Positions 17,336 through 25,564 of a stretch of DNA of 64,000 bases are shown one piece after another. The stretch is from Pedobacter aquae (GTDB lineage Bacteria > Bacteroidota > Bacteroidia > Sphingobacteriales > Sphingobacteriaceae). The stretch spans positions 1,178,001 to 1,242,000 of the forward strand of contig NZ_CP043329.1 in assembly GCF_008195825.1 (NCBI RefSeq). Reading direction: 5' to 3'. Within the stretch, counting starts at the first letter, position 1. Each line of letters begins with the position of its first letter. The notes beneath the pieces are model-generated. The model had not been told where the DNA came from. It saw only the letters and a list, made by a program, of their open reading frames with translations, and searched no databases. Position numbers and translations under genes: made by a program.

Positions 17336-17547
17336 TATAATAAATAGAAAAGCTAAGTAAATGTATTTAATAAAATTAATTTTTTTTCATTGAGTATTAA
17401 AAAAACTAAAACAACATCTATTAAGAAAATAATTATTTAATTAAATAAATACTTTTTTTAATATTTAAAATTTGTTTTATTTTGTAAATATAGGTTTATA
17501 TATTTAAATATTATTTCATTAAATCAAATTAATTAAATCTTATAATC

Positions 17548-17691
17548 ATGAAAAAATTATTATTATTATCATTCTTAGCAGTTTCAGTTTTAATGGGTTC
17601 ATGTAAAAAGGAAGAAGTCTTAGAAATTAAAAAAACAGACTCGAACACAGTTATGAACGGTGCTAAATTAAGACCAACATACGACGAATAA
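17548..17691 (+). CDS. Small (47-residue) lipoprotein
   Basis: This gene of 47 codons starts at ATG 17548 and encodes MKKLLLLSFLAVSVLMGSCK followed by a short charged tail ending in RPTYDE. The first 19 residues form a lipoprotein signal peptide with lipobox MGSC, giving a mature lipid-anchored peptide of only 29 residues starting CKKEEVLEIKK. An AT-rich 210-bp leader with no gene lies upstream, and a clear hairpin terminator follows at 17705, so it is a monocistronic unit. Function is unknown. A longer antisense reading frame over the same bases has no such support. Confidence 0.7.
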   Translation: MKKLLLLSFLAVSVLMGSCKKEEVLEIKKTDSNTVMNGAKLRPTYDE

Positions 17692-17704
17692 TACACCATA
17701 TCAT

Positions 17705-17741
17705 ATAGGGAATTGCCAAAATCTTGTAACAATTCCCTTTA
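17705..17741 (+). terminator. Terminator of the small lipoprotein gene
   Basis: A perfect 9-bp stem agggaattg/caattccct (17707-17715 and 17730-17738) with a 14-nt loop is followed by TTAT. It lies 16 bp after the lipoprotein stop. Confidence 0.7.
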
Positions 17742-17778
17742 TAATTTACATCTCCAAATCATCATATTCAGATAATCT

Positions 17779-17786
17779 TATATTTG
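17779..17786 (+). promoter_or_regulatory. -7 promoter box of the M20 dipeptidase gene
   Basis: TATATTTG matches the Bacteroidota -7 consensus TAnnTTTG exactly, 15 nt before ATG 17802. It contains the TTG at 17784 that would otherwise be an in-frame start, so that TTG is upstream of the expected transcript start. Confidence 0.55.
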
Positions 17787-17801
17787 CATAAAAGCAATTT
17801 T

Positions 17802-19172
17802 ATGCAAGAGATAAAAGAATATATAGAGCAACATAAGCCTCGTTTTTTGGAGGAGTTATTTGCCTTATTAAGGTTTCCATCAGTTAGTGCAGACCCTAAA
17901 TACAAAGGTGATGTATTAAAAACGGCTGAATTTGTAGCTTCTAAACTAGCTGAAGCTGGTGCTGATTTGGTAGAAGTTTGTCCTACGGCAGGTTATCCTA
18001 TTGTTTATGGCGAAAAGCTTATTGATAGCAGTTTGCCTACAGTTCTGGTTTACGGGCATTATGATGTTCAGCCGCCAGACCCTTTAGAGCTTTGGGATAC
18101 GCCTCCTTTTGAACCAACAGTACGTGATGGTAAAATATTTGCCCGCGGTGCTTGTGATGATAAAGGTCAGTTTTACATGCATATTAAAGCATTTGAAACG
18201 ATGATGAGTACCCAACAACTTCCTTGCAATATCAAATTTATGATAGAAGGAGAAGAGGAGGTAGGTTCTGATAATTTAGGACAATTTGTAAAAGATAATA
18301 AAGCCAGATTACAAGCCGACGTAGTGCTTATTTCTGATACTTCTATGATTAGCATGGAAAACCCATCTCTGGAAACAGGGTTAAGAGGTTTAGCCTACAT
18401 GGAGGTTGAAGTTGTTGGCCCTAATCGAGATTTACACTCTGGTGTTTATGGAGGTGCTGTTGCAAACCCCGCAACAATTCTTTGCCAAATGATTGCCTCT
18501 TTACATGATGAAAATAATCATGTTACCATACCCGGTTTTTATGATGGCGTTATAGAACTTTCTGATGCTGAAAAACAAGCCTTAAATGCAGCTCCTTTTG
18601 ATTTAGATGAATACAAAAAAGATTTAGCTGTTGATGATGTTTGGGGAGAAAAAGGTTACAGCACTTTAGAGCGTACAGGCACCAGACCAACTTTAGAAGT
18701 AAATGGTATTTGGGGTGGTTATACTGGGCCAGGTGCTAAAACAGTTTTACCTTCAAAAGCTGAAGCTAAAATTTCTATGCGACTTGTTCCAGGGCAAGAT
18801 TGGCAAAGAATATCAGATTTATTCAAAAATCATTTCGAAAGTATTGCTCCAAAATCTGTTAAAGTTAAAGTAACGGCTCACCATGGCGGTATGCCTTATG
18901 TAACACCGGTTGATTCTGTTGCTTTCAAAGCAGCTTTCAAAGCTATTGAAGAATCTTTTGGTAAAGCACCTGTGCCTACTAGAGGCGGAGGCAGTATTCC
19001 AATTGTAGCTTTGTTTGAGCAGGAATTAAACATTAAAACTGTTTTAATGGGTTTTGGCTTAGATAGCGATAACCTACATTCTCCTAATGAGAAGTATGAT
19101 ATTTATAACTACTATAAAGGCATAGAAACCATACCGCTGTTTTTTAAACATTTTGCGGATTTGAGTAAGTAA
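17802..19172 (+). CDS. M20 family dipeptidase (CNDP-like)
   Basis: The 456-residue zinc metallopeptidase cleaves dipeptides in the cytoplasm. Metal and catalytic motifs are VYGHYDVQPP (first His ligand and nearby Asp), ARGACDDKGQ (bridging Asp), MIEGEEEVGS (catalytic Glu and Glu ligand) and LHSPNEKYDI near the end (last His). The inserted dimerisation domain carries GPNRDLHSGVYGG. The length fits the carnosinase-like M20 branch rather than the shorter DapE or ArgE branches. I start at ATG 17802 because the upstream in-frame TTG falls inside a -7 promoter box. The gene stands alone. Confidence 0.9.
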   Translation: MQEIKEYIEQHKPRFLEELFALLRFPSVSADPKYKGDVLKTAEFVASKLAEAGADLVEVCPTAGYPIVYGEKLIDSSLPTVLVYGHYDVQPPDPLELWDTPPFEPTVRDGKIFARGACDDKGQFYMHIKAFETMMSTQQLPCNIKFMIEGEEEVGSDNLGQFVKDNKARLQADVVLISDTSMISMENPSLETGLRGLAYMEVEVVGPNRDLHSGVYGGAVANPATILCQMIASLHDENNHVTIPGFYDGVIELSDAEKQALNAAPFDLDEYKKDLAVDDVWGEKGYSTLERTGTRPTLEVNGIWGGYTGPGAKTVLPSKAEAKISMRLVPGQDWQRISDLFKNHFESIAPKSVKVKVTAHHGGMPYVTPVDSVAFKAAFKAIEESFGKAPVPTRGGGSIPIVALFEQELNIKTVLMGFGLDSDNLHSPNEKYDIYNYYKGIETIPLFFKHFADLSK

Positions 19173-19173
19173 A

Positions 19174-19386
19174 CAAAAAGAGGCTGTCTTAAATTTCACC
19201 ACTTTGTTTCAGGCTGGGCGCTTGCCTGCCTGAGGTAGGAGTGGAAGCATTTTCTATCCTTCGACTCCGCTCAGGATGACATTTCTTTCGACTCCGCTCA
19301 GGATGACATTTCTTTTGACTCTGCTCAGGATGACAAAGACTCAGCTTCATGTGGTAAATATGATTTCTGAAACAGCCTCTTTTTTA
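19174..19386. repeat. MITE-like element with terminal inverted repeats
   Basis: A 213-bp non-coding element. The left end aaaaagaggctgt (19174-19186) is inverted at the right end acagcctctttttt (19371-19384), and weaker pairing (aaatttcacca / tggtaaat) extends inward. Inside are three tandem 27-28-bp copies of tcgactccgctcaggatgac (about 19260-19335) and a cctgcctgaggtaggag segment. There is no transposase. It begins 1 bp after the dipeptidase stop, so its left half may also end that transcript. Confidence 0.6.
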
Positions 19387-19464
19387 AGCGCCTTATTTAT
19401 CATTAAGAATTTTCATCATAAAATTAAAGAATGAAAAAAATTATTAATTTTATCTTTAATTATT

Positions 19465-20094
19465 ATGAGACACCAAAGAAATATTAATCTTAAAAAAATA
19501 TTTAAGATAATATTCATCCTAACTTTCACTACATTAATTCTGGCTTGTTCAAAAGAAGAACCCGAGTTTACTTGCAATGGAGATTTCTTCTTAGAAAAAA
19601 GGATTGTAAGAGATACCAGTCCTGAGTACATTAACGCATTTCCCGCTGTAAAAAAGTGTTTTAAAGTTGTTGCTGTGACAAAGCACAGTAGAAATAATCA
19701 GTTAGAGATTGATGTGAATTTGGCAGAAGTTGGTGATGGTGCTTTAGGGAATTATTTAACTTTTACCCTTTCGTATTCTAACGTAAATAGCTTAAATCAA
19801 AATCAGGAAGCAGATATTTACAGTAATAAGGCAGAAGATTTTAAATTAAATATTCATCAATATTTGCATGACCATAAAAATACAGGAGTAAACTTCAATG
19901 CTGTTTCTAATATCTCAACATTTAAATCATCTATTAAAATGAAAGCTGGAGCTTATAATTTCAAAGTCTTAAATACAGACAAAGCTACCAGAACATTAAC
20001 TTTTAGTATAGACAAGATAGTAGGGATAAGCGGACAAGATTCTTATATAGAATATCTTGGTTTTAGTCCTATCACCATCCAAATACCTGAATAA
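19465..20094 (+). CDS. Hypothetical lipoprotein
   Basis: The 209-residue protein has a basic N-terminus, a hydrophobic core (IFKIIFILTFTTLILAC) and lipobox ILAC with Cys28, so it is a lipoprotein. The mature part includes CSKEEPEFTCNGDFFLEKR and is rich in beta-type sequence, ending in YIEYLGFSPITIQIPE. No enzymatic motif or named domain was recognised. It is flanked by the MITE-like element upstream and a strong hairpin terminator downstream, so it is transcribed alone. Confidence 0.75.
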   Translation: MRHQRNINLKKIFKIIFILTFTTLILACSKEEPEFTCNGDFFLEKRIVRDTSPEYINAFPAVKKCFKVVAVTKHSRNNQLEIDVNLAEVGDGALGNYLTFTLSYSNVNSLNQNQEADIYSNKAEDFKLNIHQYLHDHKNTGVNFNAVSNISTFKSSIKMKAGAYNFKVLNTDKATRTLTFSIDKIVGISGQDSYIEYLGFSPITIQIPE

Positions 20095-20128
20095 AAAAAC
20101 CGATGCACATCTCTACATCGGTTTTTTT
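20093..20128. terminator. Bidirectional terminator between convergent genes
   Basis: The stem aaaaaaccgatg / catcggtttttt with a 10-nt loop has A and T runs on both sides. It overlaps the stop codon of the plus-strand lipoprotein gene and lies 23 bp past the stop of the minus-strand nucleoside transporter gene, so it can serve both. Confidence 0.9.
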
Positions 20129-20150
20129 ATATTTTCGAATATCTTCTTAA

Positions 20151-21413
20151 TTAAGCTGCAGCTTTTTGTATTACACTTGAATCTTTATAGTATTTATTTT
20201 TAAAAATAAAAGGAAATATCAAAGCTAAAACCAAAGCATATCCTGCAAAGCTTAACCATATCCCTGTCCAATCCTTACTTTGATCTGCTAAAGTAAAATA
20301 TTTATCTATAACAATTCCGCTAGCGAAACTCCCTAAAAGAGCACCAAAACCATTAACCATCATCATAAATAGGCCTTGTGCGCTTCCTCTTATATTGGCT
20401 GATGTTTGAGTTTCTATGTACAAAGAACCAGATATATTGAAGAAATCAAAAGCCATTCCGTAAATGATACATGATAAAATAATCATCCAAAGACCATCGG
20501 CAGGATTTGCAAAAGCAAATAATCCGAATCTTAAAACCCATGCTATCATACTGAAAAGCATCACTTGTTTGATGCCAAATTTTCTTAAGAAAAAAGGAAT
20601 AGCTAATATAAAAAGCGTTTCAGAAATCTGTGAAATAGACATGATAATGGCAGGATATTTCACCGCAATTAAATCTTTGTAAGCATCAACTTTATTGAAA
20701 TCATGAATATAGGTGTCTCCATAAGCATTGGTAAGTTGTAAAGCAGCACCTAAGAACATAGAAAAGATAAAGAAAATAGCAAACCTACTTTCTTTAAAAA
20801 GTTTAAAAGCATCTAAACCTAAAGCGTTAATAAAAGATTTAGTATTCTCTTTTTTAAGTAATGGAGGGCATTTAGGAAGTGTAAATGCATATAAACCTAA
20901 AAACAAAGAAACAGCTGATGCAATATAAAATTGATTGGCTGAGGTTTCATTATGCGTTAAACTAACTACCCACAAAGCGGCTATAAAGCCTATAGTTCCC
21001 CATACTCTGATAAGTGGATAATCTTTTATAACATCATAATTATTATTCTTTAGGGCGGTATAAGCAACCGTTATCGATAAGGATAGGGTTGGCATATAAA
21101 AAATCATGTTTAATAAAATAACCCAGAAAAAAGTGGTAGGATTATCTACAAGAGGAAGGTAAAAAAGAACTAAAGATCCTAAAATATGCATAACAGCATA
21201 TAATTTCTCTGCATTGATAAATCTATCAGAAATGATACCTATGATAGCAGGCATAAATATGGCTGAAATCCCCATGGTAGAAAATATAGCTCCAAACTCT
21301 GCGCCAGACCATTGTTTGTTTTGAAACCAATAGGCACCAATGGTAATGAGCCAAGAACCCCAGATGAAAAATTGCAGAAAGCTCATAACCGTTAAACGGA
21401 ACTTCATATTCAT
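20151..21413 (-). CDS. MFS nucleoside:H+ symporter (NupG/XapB-like)
   Basis: The 420-residue inner-membrane protein has about 12 predicted transmembrane helices. The N-terminus SFLQFFIWGSWLITIGAYW and the segment DYPLIRVWGTIGFIAALW are typical of the nucleoside:H+ symporter branch of the major facilitator superfamily. NISGSLYIETQTSANIRGSA in the second half is also typical of it. It would import nucleosides with protons. Two ATG codons (MNMKF) are possible starts. It is separated from the nuclease gene upstream by about 110 bp. Confidence 0.85.
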   Translation of the reverse strand: MNMKFRLTVMSFLQFFIWGSWLITIGAYWFQNKQWSGAEFGAIFSTMGISAIFMPAIIGIISDRFINAEKLYAVMHILGSLVLFYLPLVDNPTTFFWVILLNMIFYMPTLSLSITVAYTALKNNNYDVIKDYPLIRVWGTIGFIAALWVVSLTHNETSANQFYIASAVSLFLGLYAFTLPKCPPLLKKENTKSFINALGLDAFKLFKESRFAIFFIFSMFLGAALQLTNAYGDTYIHDFNKVDAYKDLIAVKYPAIIMSISQISETLFILAIPFFLRKFGIKQVMLFSMIAWVLRFGLFAFANPADGLWMIILSCIIYGMAFDFFNISGSLYIETQTSANIRGSAQGLFMMMVNGFGALLGSFASGIVIDKYFTLADQSKDWTGIWLSFAGYALVLALIFPFIFKNKYYKDSSVIQKAAA

Positions 21414-21522
21414 TATATAAGGATATTATGATTTAAAACTTAAAATTATTTTTTTAATATACGATGTTTTAAGTTTTTTCTAGAAGAGTAAAACAATTTT
21501 TAACAAAATAAATGAAATAAGA

Positions 21523-22143
21523 TTATGATGATTTTCTTTTATTAAGTTCATCTCTAATTTTAGCGGCTTTTTCATAGGCTTCTTCTGCCAAAGCTTCCTG
21601 AAGTTTAGTTTGTAATTCTTCTGTAGAATAGCCGGTAAATTTATCTTTTCCACTAGGGGAATTTGTTGTTGAAGTGGTTAAAGGGCCATCTTCTGCAACG
21701 GGTTCTATATTGTCTAAAAACAAGAAATCATTACCCTCAATCACTATTCCTGCTGATGCTAGTATAAACTCGTAAGTATAAATGGGGCATTCAAACCTTA
21801 CCGCTAAAGCAATAGCGTCTGATGTTCTGGCATCAATTTCTAAAGTTTTCTTGCCATCATTACAAATGAGCTTAGCGTAGAAAATGCCTTCAACCAGGTT
21901 ATAAATGATAACTTCTTGGATATTGATATGATAAGCATCCGCAAAAGATTTGAATAAATCATGCGTTAGCGGACGGCTAGGGGTCATTTTTTCAATTTCA
22001 ATGGCAATAGCCTGAGCTTCAAATCCGCCGATAATAATGGGTAGCCTTCTTCTTCCATTAACCTCGCCCAATACCAGGGCATAAGCCCCGGATTGAGTTT
22101 GGCTGTATGATAATCCTATGATATCTAATTTTAATTTCTTCAT
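21523..22143 (-). CDS. Bifunctional nuclease (BFN/DUF151) with C-terminal UvrB/UvrC motif
   Basis: The 206-residue protein has a DUF151 bifunctional nuclease domain (about 1-140: VLGEVNGRRRLPIIIGGFEA, the DARTSDAIALAVR motif) and a UvrB/C motif at the C-terminus (about 172-203: TEELQTKLQEALAEEAYEKA). Plant homologues show DNase and RNase activity; the bacterial role is not settled. A low-complexity Ser/Thr linker (TTSTTNSPSG) joins the domains. The gene follows etfA by 14 bp, so it is almost surely in the etfB-etfA operon. Confidence 0.85.
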   Translation of the reverse strand: MKKLKLDIIGLSYSQTQSGAYALVLGEVNGRRRLPIIIGGFEAQAIAIEIEKMTPSRPLTHDLFKSFADAYHINIQEVIIYNLVEGIFYAKLICNDGKKTLEIDARTSDAIALAVRFECPIYTYEFILASAGIVIEGNDFLFLDNIEPVAEDGPLTTSTTNSPSGKDKFTGYSTEELQTKLQEALAEEAYEKAAKIRDELNKRKSS

Positions 22144-22157
22144 TTAATTAGACAAAC

Positions 22158-23135
22158 CTAGTTATTTGCTTTGAAAGATTTAAGCTCTTCAATTAATTTT
22201 GGTACAATTTCAAAAGCATCACCAACTATGCCATAATCTGCAACTTTAAAAAATGGTGCCTCAGGGTCTTTATTAATCACCACAATAACTTTTGATGATG
22301 AAACACCTGCCAAATGTTGTATAGCTCCAGAAATGCCAATAGCTATATACAAATTAGGACTAATGGCTATTCCTGTTTGTCCAACGTGTTCAGAATGTGG
22401 CCTCCAATCAGCATCAGAAACAGGTTTAGAACAAGCTGTAGCAGCACCTAAAAGATTAGCCAATTCTTCAACCATAGCCCAGTTCTCCGGACCTTTTAAT
22501 CCTCTACCAGCAGAAACTACCAACTCGGCATCAGGTAAAGAAACTTTATCTGTTGCCCTCACAATATCTTTAATTAAAGCAGTTAAGTCTGTTGGTTTAA
22601 CTGTAGCTGCAAAGTCTTCTATAGCAGCCTGTCCTCCTGCTTCTACAATTTTATAGGAGTTTGGAGTTAATGAAATAACTTTTTTATCGGCATGAAGCTC
22701 TACATAGGCGAAAGCTTTATTTGAGAAAGCTGTTTTTTTAACAATAAATTTCCCATCATTTAGCTCTGGTAAAGATATAGCACCATCTACCAAACCAGCG
22801 TTTAATTTTACAGCTATACGAGGGGCTAAACCTTTTCCGGAGAAAGAATTAGATAAAACTACTACAGAAGCAGCTATTTTTTCTGCTGCCTCAGCAATAA
22901 CAGAAGCATAAGCTTGGTTGATAAAACTCTTTAACGCATCCTGATTTACATTTAAAATTTTTGCAGCACCATAATTACCCAATTTTTGTAATTCGTCTTG
23001 GGCAACATTACCTATAGAAACAGCTGTTAAGCTGGTGTTTAATTGGTCTGCAATTGCTTTTGCATAAGATACGGCTTCAAAAATTGATTTTTTGAATTTG
23101 CCTTCTGCATTTTCTACATATACTAGAACTGACAT
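22158..23135 (-). CDS. etfA: Electron transfer flavoprotein, alpha subunit
   Basis: The 325-residue alpha subunit of ETF carries electrons from acyl-CoA dehydrogenases to the quinone pool. The C-terminal FAD domain is clear: VSAGRGLKGPENW, SKPVSDADWRPHSEHVGQTG and AIGISGAIQHLAGV. The N-terminal domain (1-190) is the diverged pseudo-AMP domain. It follows etfB by 26 bp on the minus strand. No ETF:quinone oxidoreductase or acyl-CoA dehydrogenase gene lies in the window. Confidence 0.95.
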   Translation of the reverse strand: MSVLVYVENAEGKFKKSIFEAVSYAKAIADQLNTSLTAVSIGNVAQDELQKLGNYGAAKILNVNQDALKSFINQAYASVIAEAAEKIAASVVVLSNSFSGKGLAPRIAVKLNAGLVDGAISLPELNDGKFIVKKTAFSNKAFAYVELHADKKVISLTPNSYKIVEAGGQAAIEDFAATVKPTDLTALIKDIVRATDKVSLPDAELVVSAGRGLKGPENWAMVEELANLLGAATACSKPVSDADWRPHSEHVGQTGIAISPNLYIAIGISGAIQHLAGVSSSKVIVVINKDPEAPFFKVADYGIVGDAFEIVPKLIEELKSFKANN

Positions 23136-23161
23136 CTTTTCTTAATTTTTTAGTGGATAGA

Positions 23162-23899
23162 TTAAATAACTTTGGCTTCTGCGTGTAGTAAGTCTACCAA
23201 TTTCTGCGGCTCTGCAGCATCAATCAGGGTAACTTGTCCGCGAGGTGCAGGTGTCTCAAATTTCACGATTTTAGAAGAAGTTTGCACTTCAATAGGCTCT
23301 AAAACTTGTAAAGGCTTTGTTCTTGCAGACATAATACCTCTCATATTAGGAATTTTCCATTCGGCAACACCTTCGGCTGTACCAGCTACGAAAGGGAAGG
23401 GGATAGCTAATACTTCTTTACCGCCTTCTATTTCTCTTTCTACCACGCCCATATTACCTTCAATATTTAACTTTTTGATGATAGAAACAGATGGGATATC
23501 TAAAATTTCTGCCAACATAGCCGGCACTTTAGCACCATTATAATCTATAGATTCTCTTCCCGCCAAGATTAAATCAAAATTTTGGTCTTTAGCGTAAGCA
23601 GCTATTTGTGTGGCTACAAAAAAAGCATCAGTAGGTACGGCGTTTACCCTTACCGCATCATGTGCGCCAATAGCCAAGGCCTTTCTTATGGTAGGCTCGG
23701 CAGAAGCATCACCAACATGTATAACGGTTACCGTTCCAGCTCCGTTATCTGTTAATTCTATAGCTCTGGCCAAAGCAATTTCATCATAAGGATTAAGAAT
23801 AAATTGAACCCCGTTTTGGTTAAACTGTGTATCGTTATCACTAAAAGTTATTTTTGTAGTGGTATCGGGTACATTACTTATACAAACTAGTATTTTCAT
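23162..23899 (-). CDS. etfB: Electron transfer flavoprotein, beta subunit
   Basis: The 245-residue beta subunit binds AMP and pairs with EtfA. Recognisable parts are MKILVCISNVPDTTTKI at the start, NPYDEIALARAIEL, DLILAGRESIDYNGAKVPAM, and the VEREIEGGKEVL recognition-loop region. It is the first gene of a probable etfB-etfA-nuclease operon. The upstream 120-bp gap to the divergent TPR gene must contain the promoter, but no perfect -7 box was found there. Confidence 0.95.
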   Translation of the reverse strand: MKILVCISNVPDTTTKITFSDNDTQFNQNGVQFILNPYDEIALARAIELTDNGAGTVTVIHVGDASAEPTIRKALAIGAHDAVRVNAVPTDAFFVATQIAAYAKDQNFDLILAGRESIDYNGAKVPAMLAEILDIPSVSIIKKLNIEGNMGVVEREIEGGKEVLAIPFPFVAGTAEGVAEWKIPNMRGIMSARTKPLQVLEPIEVQTSSKIVKFETPAPRGQVTLIDAAEPQKLVDLLHAEAKVI

Positions 23900-24019
23900 C
23901 TTTCTTGTTTATTTTGGTGTAGATAATTGATTTTATATTTTAGCATATGATGATTTCAAAACTATATGTAGTTTTATCACCTCTTAAAACAAATTTAATT
24001 AATTAAGCGAAATTCTCTC

Positions 24020-24349
24020 ATGCCAATAAATAGATTAGAACGATTATTAGAATTCTTTAACAATGAGCCCAATGACCCCTTTCTAAAATACGCATTGGCT
24101 ACAGAATATGTTCGGTTAAATAACGAAGATTTAGCTTTAAAGTTTTACCTTGATTTGGTAAAAAACCACGAAGATTATGTAGGGACTTATTATCATTTAG
24201 GTAAACTTTATGAAGGTTTAAATCAAAAAGAAGAAGCTCTTAAAACTTACGAGAAGGGTATCCAAGTAGCTAGAAAGATAAAAGATCAACACGCTTTAAA
24301 CGAACTTTTAGGGGTATATAATAATTTACAGGACGAATTATTTGATTGA
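24020..24349 (+). CDS. Small TPR protein
   Basis: The 109-residue cytoplasmic protein consists almost wholly of about three tetratricopeptide repeats (NDPFLKYALATEYVRLNNED, YVGTYYHLGKLYEGLNQKEE and the following helix pair). It has no signal peptide. TPR proteins of this size act as adaptors; no partner is evident. Its stop overlaps the likely TTG start of the chromate transporter by 8 bp, which indicates translational coupling. Confidence 0.82.
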   Translation: MPINRLERLLEFFNNEPNDPFLKYALATEYVRLNNEDLALKFYLDLVKNHEDYVGTYYHLGKLYEGLNQKEEALKTYEKGIQVARKIKDQHALNELLGVYNNLQDELFD

Positions 24350-25564
24350 TATTTTGAGAAAAAGGCACATCATTTTTTTAAGAGATGTAATACTATTTAT
24401 GCTTACCTCTTTTGGGGGGCCACAAGCACATATCGCTATTCTTTTGAAAGATTTTGTGTTTAAAAGGGCATACCTCACAGAAGAAGAATTGTTAGAGTTG
24501 TATTCTCTTTCTCAGATTTTACCTGGGCCTGCATCCACACAAACCCTTATTGGGATAGCTTATAAAGTAGGTGGTTATTTTTTGGCTATCCTTACATTTT
24601 TCATTTGGGCTTTACCTTCTGCTGGCATCATGTGTTTTTTGGCTATCAGCTACAAAAGTTTAGCATTAAGCCAGGTATTTGTTAATATAAACCATTATAT
24701 ACAGCCCATAGCATTGGGGATTGTTGCTTTTGCGGCTTATTCCTTTGGTAAAAAAATCATCAAATCTAAAGTTACCCTTACTTTAACTATAGGTGCTGTT
24801 ATTTGTTCGCTCATTCTTAAAAATGCTTATGCTTTCCCCATCATGATTTTGATAGGAGGGATCATTACATCAGCCACAGAAACAAAAAAGGAAGAAAACG
24901 AATTGAGGGTGAGGCTTTTTTCTAACATCAATATTAAAAAAGTCATTTACTTTATTGGGGTATTACTTTTCTTTGGTTTATTAGGCGCAACCATCAACAG
25001 AACATCGCCTTTTAGCTTACCTGTAAGGTTGTTTGAAAACTTTTACAGAAACGGAATACTGATTTTTGGAGGCGGAAATGTATTGGTGCCTTTAATGTAT
25101 ACCGAGTTTGTGGAGATGAAACATTATTTAACCAGTAACGAGTTTCTAAGTGGTTTTGCTATTCAGCAAGGTTTACCCGGACCTACTTTTTCTTTTACTT
25201 CTTTTCTTGGTGCCATGACTTTAGCTAACAATGGTTATGGCATTAGTGGGCAAATGATGGGGCTTTTATTGCTGTTTTAGGGATCAATTTACCCGGAATC
25301 ATCCTCATTTTATTTATAGTTCCCTTTTGGGATGATTTGAAAAAGATTACCCGTATCAAAAAATCATTATCAGGAATTAATGCAGTTGGTGTTGGTTTTA
25401 TGGTAGCTGCTTTTATCCTTTTAATGATTCCTATAGGTACAAGCTATACTTCATTATTAATTGTTTTAGCAACCTTTTTATTGCTACAGTTTACCAAAAT
25501 AAAAACCCCATACTTGATATTAGCTGGGGTTCTATTGGGTTGTATTCCTTTATTTTTTCCTTAA
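24342..25564 (+). pseudogene. chrA: Chromate transporter ChrA, one apparent -1 frameshift
   Basis: Two adjacent frames together encode one chromate transporter (CHR family) of about 407 residues with ten or so membrane helices and two repeated halves. The first frame (24342-25280) has LTSFGGPQAHIAILLKDFV and QILPGPASTQT, then the second-half GGGNVLVPLMYTEFV and QQGLPGPTFSFTSFLG. It stops within MMGLLLLF. The true continuation AFIAVLGINLPGIIL is read from 25262 in the other frame to 25564. One missing G in the run at 25259-25262 explains the break. The family exports or takes up chromate or sulfate. The likely start is TTG 24342. The 3' end overlaps dnaB by 4 bp. Confidence 0.85.

Noticed and set aside
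17529-17732. 67-residue minus-strand reading frame
   Set aside because: It is antisense to the small lipoprotein gene, which has a signal peptide, lipobox and terminator; the minus frame has none of these.
24342-25564. Two separate half-size chromate transporter genes
   Set aside because: The second frame begins mid-helix and continues the first after restoring one base; true split ChrA pairs each carry a complete half with its own start.
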